A DNA stretch of 64,000 nt, from contig NZ_CP154799.1 in assembly GCF_050920705.1 (NCBI RefSeq), forward strand, positions 248,001 to 312,000, read 5' to 3'. The stretch's first letter is position 1; the number at the start of each line of letters is the position of its first letter. Origin of the DNA: Regnicoccus_A sp014224355 (GTDB lineage Bacteria; Cyanobacteriota; Cyanobacteriia; PCC-6307; Cyanobiaceae). The position numbers and the translations under genes were made by a program. Below the pieces are notes generated by a model. The model ran no database searches. It was not told the origin of the DNA and saw only the letters and a program-made list of their open reading frames with translations. Shown here piece by piece: positions 1-10,098 of the stretch.

Positions 1-41
1 ATCACCCGCTCCGGCGGCTCCAGCCCGGAGGCTGAGCCGTC

Positions 42-1333
42 CTAGTCGGAGCCGCGTCGGGTGATCTGAACCCGCTCGATGCGGGGGCCGTCCATGGCGC
101 TGATCTCGAACTGATGCCCTTTCCAGCGCAGGCTCTCGCCGGGTGCGGGAATGTGCTGCAACCGCTCGAGCATGAAGCCGGCCAGGGTGTGGTGGCCGTC
201 GGCCTCCGGCAGGGAGAGGTCCAGCTGGCGGTTGAGCTCGAAAATTTCCAGATCCCCTGCCACCAGCCAGGTGTCGTCCTGAAGCCGCTGCAGGTTCTGG
301 CGGGTCGTGACCAGATCGTCCTCATCGCCGACGATCTCGCTGGTGAGATCGGCCACAGTGACCAGACCTTCGGTGCCGCCGTGTTCATCCACCACCACCA
401 GCAGGGGCTGACCACTGCGGATCAACGGCAGCAGCACCGCCAGGGACACGGTTTCCTGCACCCGTGCCACCGGTGTGATGTAGGGGGCCAGGGGCGTGTC
501 GCCCTGCAGCAGCCCATGGGCGATCGGCTCGGCCAGGCGGCGCAGGTCGAGCACGCCCCGGACATCATCGAGCGACTGGCCGATGACGGGGAAGCGGGCG
601 TGGGCAGTGGCGTGCACGGCTTCCATCATCTCGGCGAAGGTCACCTCCAGGGGAAGGGTGACCATGCCGGAGCGGGGCACCATCACCTCACGCACCTGGG
701 TGTCCCGCAGGGAAAAGACCCCTTCGAGGATGCTGCGTTCATCCGGCAGCAGACCGGTGACGCTGTTCGATTCGATCAGTGTTTCCAGCTCGCCGGCGGA
801 GAGGGCAGGCACCAGCTCGTCCCAGTTGCGGGGCAGGCCCAGGAGACGCAACAGGCCATTGGCACAGCGCTCAACCAGAACCAGCAGGGGAAAGAGGGTG
901 CGGATCACCCACTCCAGCAGCGGCGCCAGCTGCAGGGCTGATCGCTCCGGTCGGTGGAGCACCCAGGCCTTGGGGGCCACACCGCCCAGCACCGTGGCCA
1001 GGGCCACCAGAGCCAGGAACACCAGCACATCGACCCAGAGGCGCTCCGCCATCGGATCGAACCGCACCGCCAGGCCGCGACCGGCCCAGCCGAGGGCCAC
1101 CAGGGCCAGGGCCGCCCCCAGCTGGGTGGCGACCAGCACCCGCCGCAGGCGCTGCTGCAGTCGCTCCACCGAAAGTGCACCGGGGTGGCCATCGGCCGCG
1201 AGCACCTTGACCCGGCTGGGGCGCAGGTGAATCAGGGCGAACTCGCTGGCCGCAAAAAAGGCCAGCAACGCCAGCAGGGCCACCAGCAGAACGAGCAGGC
1301 GCATCGGAAGAAGAACAGCGAGCGGGTTGAGGT

Positions 1334-1337
<4 letters not shown>
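42..1337 (-). CDS. CNNM/CorC (HlyC-like) membrane protein with CBS pair
   Basis: A 431-residue protein with the CNNM/CorC layout. An N-terminal DUF21-type membrane region has about four hydrophobic segments (roughly residues 8-30, 65-85, 100-122, 130-155). A CBS pair follows (about 207-335, opening near VREVMVPRSG), then a C-terminal CorC/HlyC domain (about 345-428, DDTWLVAGDLEIFELN). Family members are membrane proteins linked to Mg/Co transport or export; the substrate here is an inference. The start is GTG at 1337-1335 and overlaps the glmS stop (GTGA), so the two genes are probably co-transcribed and translationally coupled. No known haemolysin activity should be assumed from the family name. 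Confidence 0.9.
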
Positions 1338-3259
<1,922 letters not shown>

Positions 3260-3360
3260 GGCTGAGGGGCCGGACTTCGGCTGTTTCTAAAGGATCACCG
3301 CCCGCCCGCAAACCCTGCTGGCACTGCAGCGGAAGGCCTGAGCCAGAGGTCGGGCCATGA

Positions 3361-3383
3361 AAAAGCCCGGCAGGGCCGGGCTC
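3361..3383 (-). terminator. Rho-independent terminator downstream of psaC
   Basis: Read on the minus strand, an 8-bp perfect stem AGCCCGGC / GCCGGGCT with a 3-nt loop is followed by TTTTT. It lies 25 bp past the psaC stop and before glmS, so it separates the two transcripts. Confidence 0.85.
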
Positions 3384-3407
3384 AGGGTGAGAAACAGGGG
3401 GATGGCC

Positions 3408-3653
3408 TCAGTAGGCCAGACCCATGCTCCGGGTGGTTTCATCTCCGAGATAGACACGGATGCTGAGGAAATCAGTGGGACAAGCGGTTTCGCAGCGCTT
3501 GCAACCCACACAGTCTTCGGTTCGGGGCGATGAGGCGATCTGGCCAGCTTTGCAGCCGTCCCAGGGAACCATCTCGAGCACGTCGAGAGGGCAGGCACGG
3601 ACGCACTGGGTGCAGCCGATGCAGGTGTCGTAGATCTTGACGGAATGGGACAT
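3408..3653 (-). CDS. psaC: Photosystem I iron-sulfur subunit VII
   Basis: An 81-residue stromal-side PSI subunit that carries clusters FA and FB and docks ferredoxin. It has two CxxCxxCxxxCP motifs (CIGCTQCVRACP near residues 11-22 and CVGCKRCETACP near 48-59). Its length is exactly that of the family, and it ends with the typical GLAY. The start is the ATG giving MSHSVKIYDT; an in-frame upstream ATG at 3734 would add 27 unrelated residues and is rejected. It is monocistronic by context: terminator behind it and acpP diverging in front (149 bp between starts). This gene fixes the organism as an oxygenic phototroph. Confidence 0.98.
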   Translation of the reverse strand: MSHSVKIYDTCIGCTQCVRACPLDVLEMVPWDGCKAGQIASSPRTEDCVGCKRCETACPTDFLSIRVYLGDETTRSMGLAY

Positions 3654-3802
3654 GCCCGGCCGGAAAGCGAACGGCGTCCGGTCAAAGTACTCAAACGGTT
3701 CGGGAGCCCACCGGCACGGGCCCCATGCCGTCATCCTTTTTCATACGGGCCGGGGGTCGGCTCAGGGCGGACCCGTAGGATGCGGCCTCCCACACACCGG
3801 CC

Positions 3803-4045
3803 ATGTCACAGGAAGCGATCTTCGAGAAAGTCCGTTCGATCGTTGCCGAGCAGCTCAGCGTCGATGCCGCTGAAGTGAAGCCCGAGTCGAACTTCCAGAA
3901 TGATCTGGGTGCCGACTCGCTCGACACGGTGGAACTGGTCATGGCCCTGGAAGAGGCCTTCGACATCGAGATTCCCGACGAGTCGGCCGAAGGAATCACC
4001 ACCGTGGGTGACGCCGTGAAGTACATCCTGGACAAGCAGGCCTGA
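3803..4045 (+). CDS. acpP: Acyl carrier protein
   Basis: An 80-residue acidic carrier for fatty-acid synthesis. The phosphopantetheine attachment motif GADSLDTVELVMALEEAF is present, with Ser39 as the modified residue. Length and helical pattern match AcpP exactly. fabF begins within about 9 bases of its stop, so the two form the conserved acpP-fabF pair. The start is the first ATG after the psaC-acpP divergent region. Confidence 0.97.
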   Translation: MSQEAIFEKVRSIVAEQLSVDAAEVKPESNFQNDLGADSLDTVELVMALEEAFDIEIPDESAEGITTVGDAVKYILDKQA

Positions 4046-4053
4046 GGGTGTCG

Positions 4054-5301
4054 ATGGTGGAGGGTCTCCGCCGTGTCGTGGTCACGGGCCTCGGCGCGGT
4101 CACACCGATCGGCAACGACGTCTCCCAGTACTGGGAGGGGTTGCGGCTCGGCAGAAACGGGGTGGCACCGATCACCCTCTTCGATGCCTCACGGCATGCC
4201 TGCAGGTTCGCGGCCGAAGTGAAGGATTTCGATCCGAGCGGAATGCTGGATCGCAAGGAGACCAAGCGCTGGGACCGTTTCTGCCAATTCGGTGTGGTGG
4301 CCTCCAAGCAGGCGGTGAATCAGGCGCGGCTTGTCTTCGACGAGAGCACCCAGCACCGCATCGGTGTGGCCATCGGCTCCGGCGTGGGCGGTCTGCTGAT
4401 GATGGAAAGTCAGGCCCATGTGCTCGCCGAACGGGGTCCTGACCGGGTCAGCCCGTTCTGCGTTCCGATGATGATCCCGAACATGGCGGCCGGGCTGACC
4501 GCCATCGCCCTCGGTGCCAAGGGTCCCAGCAGCGCGGTGGCCACGGCCTGTGCAGCGGGATCCAACGCCATCGGCGATGCCTTCCGCCTGATTCAGCTCG
4601 GCCTGGCCGACGCCATGGTCTGCGGTGGAGCTGAATCGGCGATCACACCCCTTGGGGTCGCGGGCTTCGCCAGTGCCAAGGCTCTGTCCTTTCGCAACGA
4701 CGACCCCGCCACCGCCAGCCGCCCCTTCGATGCGGAGCGCAATGGCTTCGTGATCGGCGAGGGCTCAGGGATTCTTGTGCTGGAAAGCCTGGAGAACGCC
4801 AGCGCCCGCGGCGTCGAGATCCTGGCCGAGGTGGTGGGCTACGGCATGACCTGCGACGCCCACCACATCACATCACCAACCCCAGGGGGCCTCGGCGGCG
4901 CCGAAGCGATGCGGCTGGCGATGGTCGATGCGGGACTGGAACCCGAGCAGGTCGACTACGTCAATGCCCACGGCACCAGCACCCAGGCCAACGACAGCAA
5001 CGAAACTGCGGCGATCAAGGCGGCCCTGGGCGAGCACGCCCATCACATCCCCGTCAGTTCCACCAAGTCGATGACCGGTCACCTGCTGGGAGGGAGCGGC
5101 GGAATCGAGGCGGTGGCCGCCGTCCTGGCGATAGGCCACAACCTCGTACCACCTACCATCAATTACCAAAATCCGGATCCGGCCTGTGATCTGGATGTCG
5201 TGCCCAATCAGGCACGGGAACAGAAACTGAACGTCGTGCTCTCGAATTCGTTCGGGTTTGGCGGTCACAACGTCTGCCTCGCTTTCCGTCGGATGCGCTG
5301 A
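4054..5301 (+). CDS. fabF: 3-oxoacyl-[acyl-carrier-protein] synthase II
   Basis: Condensing enzyme (KASII) that elongates acyl-ACP with malonyl-ACP. The catalytic Cys lies in ATACAAGSNAIGDAF; the two His residues are in NAHGTSTQAND and STKSMTGHLLGGSGG; the C-terminal gating motif is NSFGFGGHN. About 415 residues, the usual length. I prefer ATG 4054 (MVEGLRRVVVTGLG) because relatives begin at this point; GTG 4048 would add two residues and cannot be excluded. It follows acpP directly and is followed 65 bp later by tkt. Confidence 0.96.
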   Translation: MVEGLRRVVVTGLGAVTPIGNDVSQYWEGLRLGRNGVAPITLFDASRHACRFAAEVKDFDPSGMLDRKETKRWDRFCQFGVVASKQAVNQARLVFDESTQHRIGVAIGSGVGGLLMMESQAHVLAERGPDRVSPFCVPMMIPNMAAGLTAIALGAKGPSSAVATACAAGSNAIGDAFRLIQLGLADAMVCGGAESAITPLGVAGFASAKALSFRNDDPATASRPFDAERNGFVIGEGSGILVLESLENASARGVEILAEVVGYGMTCDAHHITSPTPGGLGGAEAMRLAMVDAGLEPEQVDYVNAHGTSTQANDSNETAAIKAALGEHAHHIPVSSTKSMTGHLLGGSGGIEAVAAVLAIGHNLVPPTINYQNPDPACDLDVVPNQAREQKLNVVLSNSFGFGGHNVCLAFRRMR

Positions 5302-5366
5302 GGGCCTGGTACCACCAGCCATCCGCCGCCCGGAACGCCTCACTCTCCCAACCCCTATCCCCAACC

Positions 5367-7379
5367 ATGGTCGCCGCCCCCACAGTGGACACCCTGTCCG
5401 TCGACAACCTCTGCGTCAACAGCATTCGCTTCCTGGCGATCGACGCGATCAACAAGTCCAACTCGGGGCACCCCGGCCTGCCGATGGGCGCGGCACCGAT
5501 GGCCTATGCCCTGTGGGACAAGCACCTGCGCCACAACCCGGCCAACCCCAAGTGGTTCAACCGCGACCGCTTCGTGCTGTCCGCCGGCCACGGCTGCATG
5601 CTGCTCTATGCGCTGCTTCACCTGAGCGGGTACGACAGCGTCTCGATCGAGGACATCCAGCAGTTCCGCCAGTGGGGCTCCAAGACTCCCGGCCACCCCG
5701 AAACCTTCGAAACCCCCGGGGTTGAAGTCACCACCGGGCCCCTTGGTCAGGGAATCTCCAACGCCGTTGGTCTGGCGATCGCCGAGGCCCATCTGGCCGC
5801 GAAATTCAACCGCCCCGACGTCTCCCTGGTCGATCACCACACCTACGTGATCATGGGCGACGGCTGCCACCAGGAGGGCATCTCCGGGGAAGCCGCCTCC
5901 CTGGCCGGTCACCTGGGTCTGGGCAAGCTGATCGCCCTCTACGACGACAACCACATCACGATCGACGGCAACACCAAGGTGTCGTTCACCGAGGATGTGC
6001 TCAAGCGCTATGAGGCCTACGGCTGGCACGTGCAGCACGTGGCCGATGGCAACACCGACATCGAGGCGATCGGGAGGGCGATCGAAGCGGCGAAGGCCGT
6101 CACCGACAGGCCCAGCCTGATCAAGGTCACCACCACCATCGGCTACGGCTCCCCCAACAAAGCCGACACCGCCGGTGTGCACGGCGCGGCCCTGGGCGCC
6201 GAGGAAGCCGATCTCACCCGCAAGTCGCTGGGTTGGAGCTACGGACCGTTCGAGGTGCCCGAGGAGGCCTATGAGCATTGGCGCAAGGCGCGCGAGCGCG
6301 GGGCGGCACTGGAAGCCGAGTGGAACAACAGCCTGGCCGCCTACCGAAGCCAGCACCCCGCGGAAGCGGCTGAATTCGAGCGGATGCTGCGCGGTGAGCT
6401 GCCGCAGGGCTGGGACCGGAATCTGCCCCGTTTCACCTCCGAGGACAAGGGCCTGGCCACCCGCCAGTACTCCTACAACGTGCTCAATGCGATCGGCCCC
6501 GACCTGCCAGAGCTGATCGGCGGCTCCGCCGACCTCACCCACTCCAACCTCACCGACATCAAGGGCGAGAAGAGTTTTCAGAAGGGCAGCGAAGCCAACC
6601 GCTACCTGCACTTCGGGGTGCGCGAGCACGCCATGGCGGCGGTTCTCAATGGCATCGCCTATCACGACAGCGGCCTGATCCCCTACGGCGGCACCTTCCT
6701 GGTGTTCGCCGGCTACATGGTGGGCGCCATGCGCCTCTCGGCCCTCTCCGAGCTGGGTGTGATCTACGTGCTCACCCACGACTCGATCGGCCTCGGTGAA
6801 GACGGACCCACCCACCAGCCTGTGGAAACTCTGGCTTCGCTGCGCTCGATCCCCAACCTGCTGGTGATCCGCCCTGGCGATGGCAACGAAACCAGTGGCG
6901 CCTACCAGGTGGCCGTGACCAACCGCAAACGACCCACGGTGCTGGCCCTCAGCCGCCAGGCGATGGTCAACCAGCCCAGCTCCACTCCCGAGCATGTGGC
7001 CAAGGGTGGTTACATCCTCGAAGACAGCAACGGCAGCCCCGACCTGATCCTGATCGGCTCCGGCACCGAACTGGATCTCTGCGTCAAAGCTGCGAAGGTG
7101 TTGAGCAGCGAAGGCCACAACGTGCGTGTGGTCTCGATGCCCTGCGTGGAGCTGTTCGAAGAGCAGGCCCCCGCCTACCGCGAGTCGGTGCTGCCGGCCG
7201 CGGTGCGCAAGCGTCTGGTGGTGGAGGCCTCCGGGTCCTTCGGCTGGCACAAGTACGTCGGCCTCGACGGTGACACAGTTTCCGTCGACCGCTTCGGCGC
7301 CTCGGCTCCTGGCGCTCTCTGCCTGGAGAAGTTCGGTTTCACCGTGGAGAACGTGGTCGCCAAGGCCAAGGCGCTCTGA
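5367..7379 (+). CDS. tkt: Transketolase
   Basis: A 670-residue thiamine-diphosphate enzyme of the Calvin cycle and pentose-phosphate pathway that transfers two-carbon units between ketoses and aldoses. The N-terminal catalytic His is in NKSNSGHPGLPMG. The ThDP/Mg motif begins at GDGCHQEGISGEAASLAGHL and ends with the DDNHITIDG segment. The pyrimidine domain shows GVREHAMAA, and THDSIGLGEDGPTHQPVE carries further active-site residues. Length is typical. It shares the strand with acpP-fabF. The 35 bp after its stop lead directly into the accessory glycan region, so this is the left edge of the island. Confidence 0.97.
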   Translation: MVAAPTVDTLSVDNLCVNSIRFLAIDAINKSNSGHPGLPMGAAPMAYALWDKHLRHNPANPKWFNRDRFVLSAGHGCMLLYALLHLSGYDSVSIEDIQQFRQWGSKTPGHPETFETPGVEVTTGPLGQGISNAVGLAIAEAHLAAKFNRPDVSLVDHHTYVIMGDGCHQEGISGEAASLAGHLGLGKLIALYDDNHITIDGNTKVSFTEDVLKRYEAYGWHVQHVADGNTDIEAIGRAIEAAKAVTDRPSLIKVTTTIGYGSPNKADTAGVHGAALGAEEADLTRKSLGWSYGPFEVPEEAYEHWRKARERGAALEAEWNNSLAAYRSQHPAEAAEFERMLRGELPQGWDRNLPRFTSEDKGLATRQYSYNVLNAIGPDLPELIGGSADLTHSNLTDIKGEKSFQKGSEANRYLHFGVREHAMAAVLNGIAYHDSGLIPYGGTFLVFAGYMVGAMRLSALSELGVIYVLTHDSIGLGEDGPTHQPVETLASLRSIPNLLVIRPGDGNETSGAYQVAVTNRKRPTVLALSRQAMVNQPSSTPEHVAKGGYILEDSNGSPDLILIGSGTELDLCVKAAKVLSSEGHNVRVVSMPCVELFEEQAPAYRESVLPAAVRKRLVVEASGSFGWHKYVGLDGDTVSVDRFGASAPGALCLEKFGFTVENVVAKAKAL

Positions 7380-7414
7380 GCCGCACCCCTTCAGCCACCC
7401 TGGCCCCAGGGGCG

Positions 7415-8515
7415 ATGAGCGCACCGGAACGCCTGTCGATCGTTCTGCCGACCTACAACGAACGGCAGAACGTCGGCAGGATCCTGGAGGAACTGCTGCC
7501 GCTGCAGCAGCGCTTCGATCTCGAAGTCCTCTTTGTCGACGATGACTCGGCGGATGGCACAGCCAATCTGATCAAGCGGCTGGCCCATGGCCAATCAGGA
7601 GTGCGCCTGATCCGCCGGGTGGGGCGCGCTGGCCTCGCCAGTGCCATCAAGGAAGGCATTCTCGATGCCACAGGCGATCTGATCGTGGTGATGGACTGCG
7701 ATGGCCAGCACGAGCCGGCCGCCGTGGAGGCAGCGGTGGAGGCCCTGCTGAGCACGGGAAGCGATCTTGTGGTGGGCAGCCGCTTCCACCCCGACGCCGC
7801 CATTCATGGCCTGAGTGTGAAACGCACCCGCAACTCCACCTGGGCGAACACGATCGCCCGCTTCAGCCTGCCCAGCTACCGCAGGCTGACCGACTACATG
7901 AGCGGCTTCTTTGCCCTCCGGCCCGATGCCGCGTTGCCCTATGTGCGACGGGTGGATGTGAATGGATTCAAGTTTCTCTACGAGCTGCTCTCGATCTGCC
8001 GCGGGTCCCTGCGGGTGAGTGAAATTCCCCTGCGCTTCCAGGCCCGGGTGGCTGGGGATTCCAAGCTGGATCTGGCGATCGTCTGGGATCTGGGGGTCTC
8101 GATCCTGCACACCCTTCTGCTGCGCTCGATTCCCCGGCGCGCCATCAGCTTCGCCCTTGTGGGGCTCAGCGGTGTGGCGGTTCAGATGCTGGCGGTACAG
8201 GCATTGATGGGCGGAACGGGGCTGGCCTTCAAACAGGCCCTGCCGATCGCGGTGGTGGTGGCCGCGAGCTCCAACTATCTGATCAACAATGCCCTCACAT
8301 TCCGCTTCCAGCGGCAGCAGGGAACGGCGCTGCTGAAGGGCCTGCTCAAGTTCCTGCTGGTGGCCTCCCTGCCGGTCCTGGCCAACGTGGGTGTGGCCTC
8401 CAGCTTCTACAACCTGGTCTCCCGCAACACTTTCCTGGCCCAACTGGCCGGCATCCTCGTGGTGTTTGTCTGGAATTACGCGGCGTCTTCGCGATTCGTG
8501 TGGAACACGCCTTAG
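7415..8515 (+). CDS. GT2 glycosyltransferase fused to GtrA-like membrane domain (DPM1/polyprenol-phosphate type)
   Basis: A 366-residue protein. Residues 1-230 form a GT2 domain of the dolichol-phosphate mannosyltransferase type: SIVLPTYNERQNVG, VLFVDDDSADGT, and DCDGQHEP as the metal-binding acidic motif. Residues about 240-365 carry roughly four hydrophobic segments of the GtrA family (FALVGLSGVAVQMLAVQAL, SNYLINNALTFRFQ, ending FVWNYAASSRFVWN). Family knowledge suggests transfer of a sugar from a nucleotide to a polyprenyl phosphate with the fused domain helping translocation; the sugar is unknown. It starts 35 bp after tkt and may read through from it. A GATCAC/GTGATC dyad lies just after the stop (8519-8536) without a T-run. 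Confidence 0.88.
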   Translation: MSAPERLSIVLPTYNERQNVGRILEELLPLQQRFDLEVLFVDDDSADGTANLIKRLAHGQSGVRLIRRVGRAGLASAIKEGILDATGDLIVVMDCDGQHEPAAVEAAVEALLSTGSDLVVGSRFHPDAAIHGLSVKRTRNSTWANTIARFSLPSYRRLTDYMSGFFALRPDAALPYVRRVDVNGFKFLYELLSICRGSLRVSEIPLRFQARVAGDSKLDLAIVWDLGVSILHTLLLRSIPRRAISFALVGLSGVAVQMLAVQALMGGTGLAFKQALPIAVVVAASSNYLINNALTFRFQRQQGTALLKGLLKFLLVASLPVLANVGVASSFYNLVSRNTFLAQLAGILVVFVWNYAASSRFVWNTP

Positions 8516-8585
8516 AGGGATCACCCCAACGTGATCAGGCTCCACACCATGAAGGCATCAGACAGGGCCACACTGATGCGTTAAC

Positions 8586-9644
8586 ATGAAAATTGCAAGA
8601 GGCATGAACGCCCTTCTGGAGATCATGAGCACTTTTGCCGACAGAACAAGTCAGGCTGGGATTGAGCACTCCATGCCCCAAAGCAGTCAGCAAAACCCAT
8701 CGATTTCCCTGGTGATTCCATGCTTCAACGAGGAAGATTGCCTAGAGACTCTGTTCAAAGAGATCCGCAAGCAGGCCAGATACACTCTCGAGTCAAGACC
8801 GAATCTGAAATTCGAAATTATCATCATTGATGATGGCAGCAAGGATCAGACTGTCGAAAGCGCAAAAAGGATCCTGATTCAAAGCCAAGACTGGGCCTCC
8901 GGGAAGATCATCTGCTTCTCTCGAAACTTCGGCAAAGAGTCGGCACTGCTGGCAGGACTGCACTATTGTTCAGGTGATGCATGCATCACCATTGATGCTG
9001 ACTTACAAGATCCACCTGAGGTGTTTCCAGACATGATTGCCTCGTGGCTCGATGGCTATGAGATCGTCAGCGCGGTCAGAAGTGATCGCTCCAACGATAA
9101 CTGGATCAAACGATTCACCGCTAAATCCTTCTATCGGATATTTCTCTCACTCTCCAAGCTTGACATTCAACTGAACGCCAGTGATTTTAGGCTTCTGGAT
9201 CGAAAGGTGGTCACTGCGATCCTGGCTTGCGAAGAACGGGTGAGGTTCTCAAAAGGCTTCTTTGCCTGGGCAGGCTTTCGGAGAAAAGAGATTTATTACA
9301 AAAGACAGGAACGCTCTGCCGGCAAAGGGAAATGGAACCAATGGAAACTCTGGAACTACGCCTTGGACGGAATCTTCAGCTTCTCAACAGCACCATTGAG
9401 AATCTGGAGCTATGTCGGCCTTATCGTAACCATTGCAGCCTTTTTCGTTGGAATGACTTCGGTCGTGAGGGCGCTTCTCTTTGGAATTGAAACGCCTGGC
9501 TACACTTCCCTGTTCGCAGCTGTCACCCTTCTTGGCGGGCTCCAGTTGATCGGAATCGGGATCATTGGAGAGTATCTTGGACGCACCTACATGGAGTCAA
9601 AACGGCGACCATGGTTCATCGTGAGCGATATTTTTGAGACTTGA
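8586..9644 (+). CDS. GtrB-like bactoprenol-phosphate glycosyltransferase
   Basis: A 352-residue GT2 enzyme with two C-terminal membrane helices (about 270-295 and 305-330), the GtrB architecture. Motifs include SLVIPCFNEEDCLETLF, IIIDDGSKDQT, CFSRNFGKESALLAGLHY and DADLQDPPEVFPDMI. GtrB loads glucose onto undecaprenyl phosphate at the inner face of the membrane. The downstream gtrA-like gene overlaps its stop by four bases (TTGA), the usual gtrA/gtrB coupling. The start is uncertain: ATG 8586 is the longest, and ATG 8673 (MPQSSQQNPS) sits just before the conserved region. G+C is clearly lower than in the flanking housekeeping genes, consistent with transfer. Confidence 0.88.
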   Translation: MKIARGMNALLEIMSTFADRTSQAGIEHSMPQSSQQNPSISLVIPCFNEEDCLETLFKEIRKQARYTLESRPNLKFEIIIIDDGSKDQTVESAKRILIQSQDWASGKIICFSRNFGKESALLAGLHYCSGDACITIDADLQDPPEVFPDMIASWLDGYEIVSAVRSDRSNDNWIKRFTAKSFYRIFLSLSKLDIQLNASDFRLLDRKVVTAILACEERVRFSKGFFAWAGFRRKEIYYKRQERSAGKGKWNQWKLWNYALDGIFSFSTAPLRIWSYVGLIVTIAAFFVGMTSVVRALLFGIETPGYTSLFAAVTLLGGLQLIGIGIIGEYLGRTYMESKRRPWFIVSDIFET

Positions 9645-9831
9645 ATACCTTTTCACGGCTGGGCAGATTCAGCGCGGTAGGCCTGTTCGCTACCGGGATC
9701 CATGCCACTATTCTTGCAGCACTCATCAGCCTTAATGTAGGCGACAGCGTTGCCAATTTCTCTGGCTTCCTGATTGCATTTATCTGTTCGTTCTTCGGTC
9801 AACAGGCGCTGTCATTCAAAGACCGGCTAGG
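9641..9831 (+). pseudogene. gtrA-like flippase, 5' part (interrupted by IS481)
   Basis: About 64 residues in frame from a TTG that overlaps the stop of the GtrB-like gene. They show the first two GtrA helices (GRFSAVGLFATGIHATILAA and ANFSGFLIAFICSFFGQQAL) and then SFKDRLG, where the IS481 terminal repeat begins. GtrA proteins are about 120-140 residues and flip polyprenyl-phosphate-glucose. The missing second half is recognisable after the IS at 14459-14646, so one gene was split. Confidence 0.82.
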
Positions 9832-9854
9832 TGTGTAGTGCCACCAGGTTGTTC
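9826..9854 (+). repeat. IS481 left target duplication and inverted repeat
   Basis: The target copy GCTAGG is at 9826-9831 and the left inverted repeat at 9832-9854, sharing the core CCACCAGGTTGTTC with the right end. Confidence 0.9.
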
Positions 9855-9917
9855 CGGCTGACAGGGTGTGAGGCCGACAGGGTTGTGGTGCGACCCAACA
9901 GCCCTGGACCTCAGACC

Positions 9918-10098
9918 ATGCATACACACCCCAATGCCCGCCTGACACCGATTGGTCAGGAACGCCTGATCCGGCAGCATCTCGATGAGGGCAGGAGCCA
10001 CGTTCATCTGGCTGCGGATCACGGCATCAGTGAACGCACCGCCCGCAAGTGGCTGGCACGATTCCGTTCAGGCGGTTTGGCGGCACTGGCGGATCGAC
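9918..10098 (+). pseudogene. IS481 transposase, piece 1 (N-terminal HTH)
   Basis: Begins MHTHPNARLTPIGQERL and carries the helix-turn-helix typical of IS481 transposases (AADHGISERTARKWLARF). The reading frame matches the family up to LADR and then runs into the end of the inserted element at about 10094-10099. The next codons of the family sequence (RRSVRRSQRR) are found at 11901 onward. Confidence 0.85.

Noticed and set aside
5775..5782. HIP1-type octamers GCGATCGC (here, near 24353 and near 56623)
   Set aside because: Only a few in 64 kb of high-G+C DNA, all inside genes; no enrichment that supports a special role here.
5355..7424. 689-codon minus-strand frame opposite tkt
   Set aside because: Complete overlap with a perfect transketolase; antisense frame is a codon-bias artefact.
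8519..8536. GATCAC/GTGATC dyad after the GT2-GtrA gene as a terminator
   Set aside because: Only six base pairs and no U-tract; too weak to call.
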